Positions 11,178 through 20,742 of a stretch of 42,236 nt of DNA are shown in pieces. How positions within the stretch are numbered: position 1 is the stretch's first letter; every line of letters starts with the position of its first letter. The translations under genes were made by a program, and so were the position numbers. Where the stretch lies: contig NW_009242975.1 of NCBI RefSeq assembly GCF_000388065.1, positions 435,028 through 477,263 of the forward strand, read 5' to 3'. The stretch is from Fonticula alba. Taxonomy: Eukaryota; Opisthokonta; Rotosphaerida; Fonticulaceae. The notes under the pieces are model-generated. The model made no database searches. It was not told where the DNA came from and saw nothing but the letters and a program-made list of their open reading frames with translations.

Positions 11178-11769
11178 CCATAACCTGCTGCTGTCTACCC
11201 ACGCCTGCACATGCGTCCATGTGCGCGTGTGCGCCTGCCCATGATGCATCCACCCTGCCCCCACGTTGCAGGCTACCCCACCAGCTGCAATCGCTTCCTA
11301 TTTGTCCTTGTGATCCCCTCGGGGCTTTCTCTCTTCCTCTGCCACGTCTACTGCCCTGCGGCGCGCGATGCCCGCCCGTGGCGTGTTGCCTCTTCCATCT
11401 GTCTTGCCCGGGACCCACCCCCTTCGAGGAGGGGCGCTGGTCACCTCTTCATGTGCGGCTCGACGGGCCTCCTCCCTCTCCCTCCCTCCCCCTCCCTCTC
11501 TCCCTCCCTCTCTTCATACACGCATAACCACACACGCTCAACAATACACCCTCCCTGTATCTTGCACGAGGATGCGCTCTCGTCGCGTGTGCGTGCGTTG
11601 CACGCGCGCCCCAACGGGGGGGGCGGGGGCGGGGGCGGGGGCTGTGGCTGCCTTCCTGCCGTCCCGCCGCCCCATGCCCTGCCTCGGCCAAGAGAACCAA
11701 GGTGCCAGCGAATGCGGAGCATCCTGGAATACGCGAGCATATGTTGATCTTTTCCGACCACCCCCATAA
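11178..11769. other. Spacer between the LMBR1-like gene and tRNA-Val
   Basis: Contains the presumed 3' untranslated region of the LMBR1-like gene, CT-rich sequence at about 11470-11515 and a (GGGGGC)n patch at about 11617-11641. No further gene is seen. Confidence 0.5.
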
Positions 11770-11843
11770 GTCCGAATGGTGTAGTCGGTTATCACATTCG
11801 CCTCACACGCGAAAGGTCCCCAGTTCGAACCTGGGTTCGGACA
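11770..11843 (+). tRNA. tRNA-Val (anticodon CAC)
   Basis: A 74-nt cloverleaf without intron. The acceptor stem GTCCGAA pairs with TTCGGAC at 11836-11842, followed by discriminator A at 11843. The anticodon arm is TTCGC-CTCACAC-GCGAA, placing CAC in the loop, which reads GUG valine codons. The T arm is CCCAG-TTCGAAC-CTGGG. The A box (TGGTGTAGTCGG) and B box (AGTTCGAACCT) are intact. The body is very close to metazoan tRNA-Val(CAC), as expected for this conserved gene. CCA is not encoded. Confidence 0.96.
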
Positions 11844-11848
11844 CTTTC

Positions 11849-11859
11849 TTTTGATTTTT
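11849..11859 (+). terminator. Pol III terminator of tRNA-Val
   Basis: A run of four T (11849-11852), then two bases and a run of five T, begins six bases after the discriminator base. This is typical of RNA polymerase III termination. Confidence 0.7.
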
Positions 11860-12030
11860 GCCCCGCCCCGCCAGGGGGGTGGCCGTTGCATTGTTTTTTG
11901 TTTTTTCTTCGACTTCGCATCGCTGGTGAAGCCATATCTTTCCCCTTTGTCTGAGGGAGGAAAATGCACAGATGCCGGGGTCACGATTTAGCTATATTGT
12001 GTGCAGGAAGGGGGGGTAGAGGTGGGCGGG

Positions 12031-12053
12031 AGAGAGAGAGAGAGAGAGAGAGA
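12031..12053. repeat. (AG)n microsatellite downstream of the LRRC57-like gene
   Basis: Twenty-three bases of AG. It reads CT on the gene's sense strand, about 85 nt beyond its stop codon. Confidence 0.95.
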
Positions 12054-12136
12054 AAAAGAGGCAGAGAAACGAGGGAGACTGCCCGGGGCTCCGATCAAAC
12101 GCAATGGCCGCCGTTGGGAGGCAGGAGGCCAGGGCC

Positions 12137-13582
12137 TCACTCGCCACGCCAGTCGTTCCAGTTGAAACGCAAGTTGGGCAGGAGACGCGCCCGCTCGTCG
12201 AACCGCTTGACCGGGTTGTCTGACAGGTCCACCAGTCGCAGGCGGAATAGGTCGGCCAGCATGTCCGGGACAATGCAAATCTTGTTGGAGCTGAGAGACG
12301 GCAAGAGGGCAGGTGGTGAGACGCCAGGCAAACAGGGGAGCAATGCATGTGTATGTGCTCTGAGAGGGCGAGAGAGAGCCAGGGTGGAGGGCGACGCAGC
12401 GGGAATGGCGGCACACGAGCGTGGCGCGCACCTGACGTTCAGCTCCCGGAGATTGACCAAACGCGACAGGTTCTCCAGGACCACCTCCTGCACGGTGGAG
12501 CGCAACAGCGCCGGTCGCCGAGGCGGTGTGAGGGCAGATGGGGGGGGGGGAGGGGGGGCTGTTAAGTCGGTGTGTTTGCCGGGCACGGGCGCGCATGCTC
12601 CGCCTGGGGGCGAGGTGAGGAGGAAGAGGCAGGAGAAGGCCCGCCAGATTGGGCGCACGTCTAACGACTCGAGGATGCCCTCGCTCAGGTCCAGGGTCTC
12701 CACATAACGCATCTGCCCGATGACCGGCGGCAGGGTGACGAATTTGTTCTTGTTCAGCTCGAGGACGCGGATCTGCGCAGAGTGCACGCATAAATGCATG
12801 TATGTGCGCACGCGTGCGCACGCGCGCGCGAGGGGATGGCGCAGGAGGGAAGGTGAGTGACATGCCCTCGGCAAGGGGAGATGCCCCCCGTAACACGCGC
12901 ACCGGCAGGTCTGAGAGCGTCGACGGCAGGTCGGTCAGCAGGTTACCATGCACACGGAGGACCTTCAGTGAGGATAGTGCCCCAATGGCCTCGGGGATCT
13001 CCTGGATTTGGTTTGAAGAGAGATCCAGCTCAACGATGTTGTTCAGGGAAAAGATGCACGAGGGAATGCGCGTCAGCTGGTTGAAGGACACTTTCAGATC
13101 CATCAGACAGACAGCCAAGCTGGACAGATTCCGCGGCAGGTCCTTGAGGGCGTTGCCTATCGGGGGAGGGAGAGAGAGAGAGGGCGCGTTAGGCTGGGAT
13201 TTGGGTCGCGCACAGGGCCAAGGCCAGGTGAGGACAAGCGGGGCCGAGGTCGGCCACCGGCACGCACCGTCCAGGTGCAGTACGCGCAAGCGCAGCATTT
13301 TTCCGATGTCATTGTCAATCGTGGTGATCTGATTCCCCGCAAGGACCAGCTTCTCCAGCTGATCCAGACGGTAGATGGCTGTCGGGAGCGTCTTCAGATC
13401 GCTGTAGCTGCAGGCGAGGCGAGGGGCCGATGGAGCGGGAGGGCGGGCAAATGGACAGGTGAGCAACCCCGCATGGGGAGGGCCGGCAAGAAAAGCACCC
13501 ACTGGCCGGCCACGAGGTACCTGAGATCAAGCTCCCCAGTGATGGCGGCCCGCTTGATGGCAGACGAATGTGCGTTACCCAT
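12137..13582 (-). CDS. Leucine-rich repeat protein, LRRC57-like, probably N-myristoylated
   Basis: Six exons, 13582-13521, 13407-13268, 13156-12903, 12772-12659, 12487-12432 and 12290-12137, give 259 residues. Donors are GTACCT, GTGCGT and three GTGCGC, and every junction keeps frame. Joined, the protein is nearly all LRR: LVLAGNQITTI, LHLDGNALKDLP, LKVSFNQLTRIP, LDLSSNQIQEIP, LRVHGNLLTDLP, LELNKNKFVTLP, LNVSSNKICIVP, VDLSDNPVKRF. It begins MGNAHSS, a standard Gly-2 N-myristoylation context, as in LRRC57 (239 residues, also MGN). It is probably a membrane-anchored cytosolic adaptor; the role of LRRC57 itself is not established. The repeat spanning the exon 4/5 junction is a few residues longer than the others, so that junction is the least certain. 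A Shoc2- or PIRL-type LRR protein is an alternative label. Confidence 0.8.
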
Positions 13583-13878
13583 TTGGCCAAACTACATGCG
13601 AGGAGGCAAAAGTGACAGAGGGAGGGAGAGGAGGAGGATAGAAGGGGGCAAGGAGGTAGGGAGGGAAAAGGAGCTGAGCCGGGCTGGGGAACATGTTGGA
13701 GTCGGATGGTGGAGGCGCCAGCGTTTTTCAGGGCTGGCCCTTTTGAGATCTGGCTCGGGACCTGGGGCTCGCGGGCGATCGGCGCCGGCCCGTCCGCCTC
13801 CGGCCTGGCCGGGGCGCGAGAAGGCCGATCCCTCGGGCCGGCTGGGAAAATAATGACAACAACGCCAACACCGGTAGC

Positions 13879-13883
<5 letters not shown>

Positions 13884-13910
<27 letters not shown>

Positions 13911-13925
13911 TGGCGGCGGCGGCGG
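13884..13925. repeat. (GGC)n trinucleotide repeat
   Basis: An imperfect GGC run upstream of the LRRC57-like gene; no coding role is seen. Confidence 0.8.
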
Positions 13926-14115
13926 CAGGGCCGTGTGACGGAAGAGCCGCCAGCCGAGGGCCAGAACATGCGGGGAGGCCGGCCGCGGTTCTGAGCCTGC
14001 CCCACGCGAGCGCACAGTCATCCGGCACTGGGCCAACGGCCAGCGACGAGCCTTTTTTTTTACCCCTTGATGAGGAAGGCCCATTTTCGCGTGGGGGAGG
14101 CGTGAAGATCGCGCA

Positions 14116-14117
<2 letters not shown>

Positions 14118-14178
<61 letters not shown>
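14118..14178. repeat. 61-base poly-C homopolymer
   Basis: An uninterrupted C run on the + strand in intergenic DNA. The length in the assembly may not be exact. The minus strand would be G61, able to form G-quadruplexes. Confidence 0.9.
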
Positions 14179-15783
14179 AGAGCCCCCAGCCGCTCTGTCC
14201 GACCCGGACCCCGGGGCCCGGCAGCGACGCGCGGCAGGCAACAGGCCTTTGGTACCAGCGCCCAGGGTCCCGCGTGCTCCGTGGGTACCTCGCGCCCGGG
14301 CAGGGTTCTGTGCCGGCTACGCCGCGGGACGCCCCGCCCCTGCCCGTGTCCCCCCCCCCCCCGCCCCCTTCCCATCAGGGAGACTCCCCAAGAGTAGGGG
14401 GCTCCCTCGGGGAAGGGGGCTGGCTGCAGCCGATCGCAACGGCCCCCCTCCCCCCCAGGTCTGGGCCACGAGAGGTTGCTTGTCTGAGAAAGAGTCGCCA
14501 TTCGACACCATAAAAGGCCTCATTTTCCAGCCCCGTCGGTGCGAGCCCTGCACAGGCCCCGCCCCCGCCCCTCCCCGGGCGCGAAGCGCCAGCAGGGAAC
14601 AGCCCCCGGAGGACCGGTGGGCTGGCACCACCGCACACCACGCGCGTTAGCCGGGACCGCAAACGAGGCGCTATTTGCGGCGGTCGGGCGAACCAACGGC
14701 ACTTTCGGTAAATGGTGTTTTCCCATCGTCATATTGGCACTCGGGTCACATGCGCCCCTGTGCATGCAGGCCGGCGGATGGTCGTCCCCGCCCCCCCCCC
14801 CCCCCCGTGCCCCGGGGCCGCTGTTGTGCCTCGCCGCATGCGCCCACACACTTGGCACATACGGCGGCCGAGCTGGGAAGAATGCGCGGAACACCACGCC
14901 GCGGGCGGTCGACAAAAGCGCATGCACCCGGGCCCGGCCTCCCCCGGCGCGCCCGCCTGCCTCCCCGCCCCCCTGTCCAGGACTTGCGAAAGCCTCTCTG
15001 GCCAGGCGCGAATGCCAGGGTACACGCAAGCGAGCCCGCGATCAGCCCCCAGCCGAGCCCACCTTTCTGGCCCCCGCGCCGCCGCCCCCCTCCTCGCCGG
15101 CCTGGCTCTGGTACTCACTCCTCGGTTGAGCGCGCCCGGCTCCCCCCCCCCCCCTGGAACAGTGTGGGCCCCCGATCCGCCTGGCTGCGCATCGGAGCCA
15201 CAAAATGAGGTCAAGCCAAAAGAAGGGGCGCGATGGCAGAAAGACAAAAAGCGGGAACGAGGCACCGGCCGAAACGAGATACATGGGGGGATTGTATAGT
15301 AAAGGGCCGAATCTAATCACAAGTGCATGGGCGGGAAAAGGGAGGGGAGAGGGGAAGGAAAAGGGGGGTGGTTCGAGGAGAGGCACAGAAGGGGAAATAT
15401 GTGAACGTGCGCGGCGCATCGGCGGGGGAGGGGGAGGGACCGCACGTGCACGGACGCGCGGTGACAATGGCGAAGGGGAAGGGGGAGGAGGGAGGTACAA
15501 GAACGAGTGGCGAGGGGGAGGGGAGAACGCCTGTCTCTCTGGTCGGGGGTGAGGGCGGGGGGAGTGTGGGAGGAAGGAAAGAGGGGAGGTGGACGGAAGG
15601 GAAGGGGGGAAGGGTGGTGCGTCGGTCTCCCCCCGGCGCTGTCTCAGTGCCTCTCTCCAGCTGGCGCAGAGGCAGAGGGAGAGGAGGAGCAGAGAGTGAT
15701 ATAGCAGGGCCCCACACACACCCACACGCGGCCGCCGTGTGTGTGTGTGTGAGTGAATGAATGCGCGCCACCTGCGCGCATAC

Positions 15784-15808
15784 GCACACACACACACACA
15801 CACACACG
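15784..15808. repeat. (CA)n microsatellite
   Basis: About 12 CA copies, followed by a CGCA run. Confidence 0.9.
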
Positions 15809-16328
15809 CACGCACGCACATGCACACATCCAAATGTGCAGTGGGGGGGGGAAGGTGGAGGGGATGCAGGGAGGGGGGGGGGGCGGCGGAGGGAGGAGAG
15901 GACGACCCTTGCATTGGCGCGCACGCAGGCGCCAGAGTGCACAGGGGAGGAAGGGGGGGAGACAACAGGCGGGATACCCTCCCACACATCTCGACCACTC
16001 GTGTGAAGGGGCGGAAGAGAGGAGTCGCAGTGGGGGAGAGGAGGACTTTCTCCTGGCGATGGGACAGTGAGGGGGAGAGGGGGCCACACGGGCGGAGAGA
16101 GGTGACCCCCTGTGCCCGGTGCACCGCATGGCGCACGTGCAGGCGTTCAGGCGGGTACGTGTGTGTGTGTGTGTGTACGTGCGTGCGTGCGGAGCGGCGC
16201 ACATATGGTGTGCACACGCTTCCCTCGACCCCGTCAGCCATTTGACACACGCATCCACACGTGGGCACACCCCATCATCATATCACCAACATCATCATCA
16301 CCGGGGGAAAATGTGCCGCTGTTACTCA

Positions 16329-17905
16329 TCAGTTGCCACCAGCAGGCGGAGCACCGGCGCCGGTGCTGCTGCCGCGGCCGGAAGTCCAGGACGAGGTGCC
16401 ACTGCCGCTGTTGCCGGAGCGCGAAGAGCCGCCGGAACGCGAGGAGCCGCCAGAGCGCGAAGAGCCACCGGAGGGGAAGTTCCGGCCGCCGCCGCTGCTG
16501 GAGCCGCTGCCACCGCCGGAGGAAGACGAGGAGGAAGCCTGGCGGCCGGAGGAGCCGCTGCCGTAGGGGTGCGCAGCCGCGGCCGAGGAGGCAGTGGCCG
16601 GATCAGAGGAGGAGGGGTTCGACGAGGAGCGGTGGCCGCCGGAGCCGCCGGAGCGATGGCCGCCGGAGCCGGAGGTGCGGCGCGGGCCACCGGAGCCCGT
16701 GGAGGAAGAGAGCGAGGCACCGCCGGAGGACCCGGCACCGCCATGGCCGCCGGAGTTGGACATCGGGCCGAGAGCAGGCGACCCGGAGGCCGAGCCCGGG
16801 GCGGAAGAGCCACCGGCGCCGGAGCCGGAGCCCGTCGTCCGGCGAGGCCGGGTGCCACCACTGGAGGAGCTACCACGCGAAGAGCGCGAGGCCGAGCGAT
16901 TGGAGATGGCGCTGAAGGAGGAATACTCGAAGTTTTTCCCGGTGAACCACTGGGGGAAGGACTGAAGGATGGGCGTGGAGGCGGCCGAGTCGGAGATCCA
17001 GATGTCGCACCGGGGGCGGTTCCCCAGGCGGAAGACCAGGCCGTTGATCTGGTTCTTGATCGAGTCGTCCTTGCCCGCAAGGAGACTCTCGGTCAGCACG
17101 GCCAGGATCATCTCGAACCACTTGGCGTCCGGCAGGTTGTCCGACACGCGGAAGCGACCGCCATTGCAGAAGGCCGAGTCCTCCCAGGCGGGCTTGTACC
17201 CGTCGCGGAAGATGTAGTAAGTAAAGGAGTCGGTCGAGCTGGCGAACGACGAGGGGGTGTGGATGTTGTTGAAGATCGACCAGAAGTCCTCGATCTGCGG
17301 GGAGGGAAGGGGGTGATGGGCCATGGGGAGGGGGCGCGCGCGGGTGCGTGTCAGAGGGAGGGAGAGAGGGCGCGCGCGGGTGCCAGGGTGGCGGGCGGGC
17401 GAGCGAGGGCGGGCGGGCCACAGAGAGAGAGGTGCGGCTGCCAGGGAGGGGGATGGCGCGTGTGGGGGAGGAGAGGGATGGGAAGCGCCCGGGCGAGATG
17501 GGCAGGGCGCCGGGCGTGCGCGTGCAGGGGTGTAGGAGGAGAGGTAGAGAGAGAGAGAGAGAGGGGGGAGGCGCACGGTCGTGATGTTGCCACAGTCGAT
17601 GATGGAATCGGTCCAGGTATCGGCGCTGGGGGCGGCCGGGGCGGCGCCGGCACCGGCGGCGGCGGCGGCCGGCGGGGGGGTGGCGGCCGGCTCCGGGCGG
17701 GCGTTGCTGTCCTGGACAGAGAAGACCCAGGTGGAGGGGAAGGTGTACGAGCTCTGTCGGGGGGGGGAGAGAGAGAAGGGAGGGACAGGAAGGCCGGTGG
17801 GGGGGGCAGAAGAAGGAGACGGGTCAGGAGAGAAAGCCGGACGAGGACGAGGGGAGACAGAGATAGAGAGAAAGAAGGAGGGGGGGAGTTGCGCACGGAG
17901 GACAT
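16329..17905 (-). CDS. EIF4E: Cap-binding translation factor eIF4E with Gly/Ser-rich C-terminal tail
   Basis: Exons 17905-17897, 17753-17577 and 17294-16329 give 383 residues; both donors are GTGCGC. The first exon codes only Met-Ser-Ser. The core (about 4-195) follows eIF4E: W12, W50 (equivalent of human W56 in KTW), IEDFW at 63-67 for the dorsal partner-binding surface, W99-E100 (human W102-E103), GGRF, and W161 in DIWIS (human W166). The three cap-stacking or cap-contacting Trp positions are therefore kept. Two things are odd. An Ala/Pro insertion of about 25 residues sits between W12 and W50. After the core comes a tail of about 190 residues rich in Gly, Ser and Arg, with RSGGSS and GGHRSGG repeats; ordinary eIF4E ends soon after the core. 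It should act in the cytoplasm in mRNA cap recognition, but an eIF4E2/4EHP-like repressor role cannot be excluded. Confidence 0.88.
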
Positions 17906-20742
17906 GATGGCTATTGACTACTGGAAGAAGCGCTGGAAGCTACAGGGCCTTGAGGAGTTTCCTTGGGGATGTGCAAGAAGGAAAGAGCTAAGGGAAGCAC
18001 GACATCATGCGAGAGGGCAGGCAGGTTAGAGGAGGCGAGTGGCAGGAGGCCGGAAGCGCGGGGCCGGAAGCGCGGGGCCGGGCGATGGCGGGGGCTGGGC
18101 GGGGGAGGGGGTGCGGGGAAACATACAGGTGCGGGGAGCGACTGCCGGAATTCACGCGACGAAAGGCGGGAAACAGCAAGTGCAACGTGCGGGGGGGGGG
18201 GGAGGGGGGAGTTTGGGCGAGGAGGGGGGAGCTCAATATCCAAGGAAGATAGAGAGACAGCCAGGGGGAGGGGGGGAGGGGGAGGATGTAGCTTTCAGGA
18301 ACTCCAGGCCGCGGGGCAGGGGGGACCTGGCGCGGGGCGTCGGAAGGCGGCAGGAAAGACGGGGGGCGGCGAGACCTCCTCTCTTTGTGATGCTCTCTCC
18401 GGGGGGGGACGAGGCGACGTATGGGGGGAGGAACGAAAAAAGGACCGATAGGGCAGAAGAGGGGGAGGGGGAGAGACAAGTGGAAAGGACGTGGGGCAGG
18501 GGGGGGGTAAGGGAGGAAAGGAGGAGGAGGATAGGTGCTCACGACCAGGTTGATGCCCGGGCTTCGGGGACCAGGAGGCTGGGGGGCGTGCTGAAGAAAT
18601 TCAGCCCTCTCGCGCACGGGGAGGGCCCAATGTGTCTGTGCGCCGGGGGCGCAAAGCGCCCAGGGGGGGGAGACGCCGCGTTCGGGACGAGAGCAGCGGG
18701 GCACACCACTCTCAGGTGCCGCATCCCTGGACAACGAGCTGGTGCATGGCTCACAGGAACACCCCCCTCCCGACCTCACTACCTCAGTTCTGTTGCCCGG
18801 TCGGGGGGGGGGGGGGGGGCAAGGGGGGAGGCAGGGGCGAGGCGGGGGGGGGGGGCTGGGCGGACGAAGCGCCAGGGCCGGGGGGGGGGGGGGGGCGGTC
18901 GGGCAGCACCGGCCGCTAGCCGGGCGGGGCCGCCCGTGGGCAGGACGCCGCGCACACGTGGGCAGGGTGAGGCACGCATCGGGGGGGGGGGGGGGGCAAG
19001 GGGAGCGACGCCACCTGCTGGGCCAGTGGGCCATGAGCCGGTACGCGAATGTGCCGGCCCCGCGCTGCGCCCTTCGCCCGTTGTGCCCCGCCGCCCCGCT
19101 GGCGTGGCCGGGGTAGCAGCCAGTGGACGGCAGCACCAGCCCCAACTGGCCGCTGCGGGGGGGGCTGGCACCGGGCAGCCTTCTGGGATATGAGCCCCCG
19201 GCCGGCGCGCGTGCCTCGCTTAAGTACAGCTGGGCTGGCAGTGGTTGGCGAACTCCGGCGGGGGGGGGGGGGGGGCCGGGCCCTGCTGAAGGCCGGGTGG
19301 ACCGCATGCGCCCCGCCAGGCAGCCGAGAAAAGCGGCAGGGCGAAGGCCTCCGCGAGCCGCCAGCCGGACGAGGACCAATGGGGATCTAGTCCCGGAGAA
19401 CCTGCCCGGCGCGCTTTTCCATTGGCTGGGTGTCCGCCCCGCCCTCCGCCCGCCCCCCTTCTGGGCCGGGAGTTCGCGCGGGCAGCCCCAGAGCAAGGGG
19501 GGTCCGGAGTGGGCACCCCGGGGGAACACATACAGCCCCGGCCCGCACAGTTTGCCCCGGCCCGCGGCTGCTACGGCGACGCAAGTTATCGGATCGGTCC
19601 CCCGCTTGACTGGGGGGGGGGGGGGGGAAGGCCGCGCGGCCACGAGCCCTTGGTTGCCTGCCGCCCCTGCGCAGGAATGATACGCGAGCGATTCAGCCCT
19701 CCCCGCTCCCCCCCCCCCGAGGCGGAGGGACAGCTGAAGAAACAGCGCCTGGCCTGCCCCCTCCGAGAATATGTTCGGAGCATTATTTATTCCGCACTTT
19801 AAGAGCCCACACGGATGGCCTCGCAGGCACTCACGGGCGCGCACTCACCCAAGTCCACCGACAAACAGTTACCCTTGCCTACACTTCCCCTCCCCCCTCC
19901 GGGCTACGGAGAAAGAGTTCGCTCGGTCAAGAATTCCACACGGCCCCTCTTTCTTCCTGGGCCCTGGCGCGGGGGGGGGGGGGGGGGGGGGGGGCCGGGG
20001 ACAACCACATGGGGGCCATCTCGAGAGCCCCGCCACCCCCGGGCCCGGGCCGCCCCCGCAGGGAGGAGCGCCCTTTTTCCCCCCCATTGTCGTCGACGCG
20101 GTCCGCTGGCCGGAGGAGCATCTCGGCGAAAGAAAAAAAGCGTGTCTTGCGTGTCCGGGCGTGCTTTTGCAGGCCGCTTGGGCTGGCGGCTCGCGCCGTC
20201 CCGGCGGAAAGGGGAGGGTGTTCATGAAAGACCCCAATGGACACCTCCTAAAGCCCTGGCAGAGTCCGAGTTAGTATAAACCCCAAGCATCAGAACCGGC
20301 GGGTCGGATCGACTGGCAGCCCGCGCCGCGCAGAGTTCCGGCCGCTGTCTAACCCAGTGCCGATTATCGCGCCAGGCCGTTGTCCTATTCGCCAGCCGAA
20401 GGGCCCCAAAATGCGCAGCCCCCCCCCCGCCCCGCCCCCGCCCCGCGCCCCCCCTCCGGCCATGCGCAGCTTTGTTGGCGGCAACGGTCACCATCCTGGA
20501 CATGCAGAACTGCTCTTGGGCGCGCAGGAAGGCTGTATTTCGCCCTGGTCTTTCCCGGGGGGAGAGAGAGAGAGTGGGGGAGGAGGGGCAACACACGCGC
20601 GGCGTGCGCGAGCGTGTGTTGCCCCTCCTCCCCCGGGCGTGTCTATGTGGGTGTGTACTTTGCAGTGCGGCCTCTCCTGGTCCCCACCCGAGGGGGTGTT
20701 ACCCCCTCCCGTGCTCGGGTCGCCGGGGGGGGGGGGGGAAGG
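17906..20742. other. Gene-free G-rich island between eIF4E and POLH
   Basis: 2.8 kb with no exon I can support. The part near 17930-18540 is G/A-rich, a CT-rich leader on the eIF4E strand. G runs of 10-20 bases occur near 18801, 18880, 18980, 19260, 19612 and 19971. The frame open over 618 codons on the minus strand is Pro/Arg-rich and shows no family. TATAAA at about 20275 has no obvious gene. The 3' part holds the hairpin at 20576-20634. Confidence 0.5.
20576..20634. repeat. Perfect 23-bp inverted repeat with 13-nt loop
   Basis: The left arm 20576-20598 and right arm 20612-20634 are exact reverse complements over 23 bases, separated by 20599-20611. The left arm begins with five G and continues AGGAGGGGCAACACACGC. 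It lies 109 nt beyond the POLH stop codon on the POLH strand, so it may be transcribed in the 3' untranslated region or terminate the transcript. Confidence 0.85.

Larger units (their letters stand above)
13583..16328. other. Gene-free GC-rich island
   Basis: 2.7 kb without an exon I can support. GA-rich bases at 13610-13680 are the CT leader of the LRRC57-like gene. A (GGC)n run lies at about 13884-13925, a pure C tract at 14118-14178 and a CA repeat near 15784. From about 15310 to 16100 the + strand is almost entirely G and A, on the 3' side of eIF4E. The open frames here are Pro, Arg or Gly repeats without family resemblance. A TATA-like CATAAAAGG occurs at about 14509 with no gene attached. 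Confidence 0.5.

Noticed and set aside
14115-14513. Polyproline open frame
   Set aside because: Produced by the C61 homopolymer.
15361-15385. GGTTCGAGGAG resembling a tRNA B box
   Set aside because: Flanking bases do not form a T stem and no cloverleaf can be drawn.
17988-19844. 618-codon open frame on the minus strand
   Set aside because: Pro/Arg/Gly-rich with no family pattern; long open frames are expected in this GC-rich sequence and G runs fill the region.
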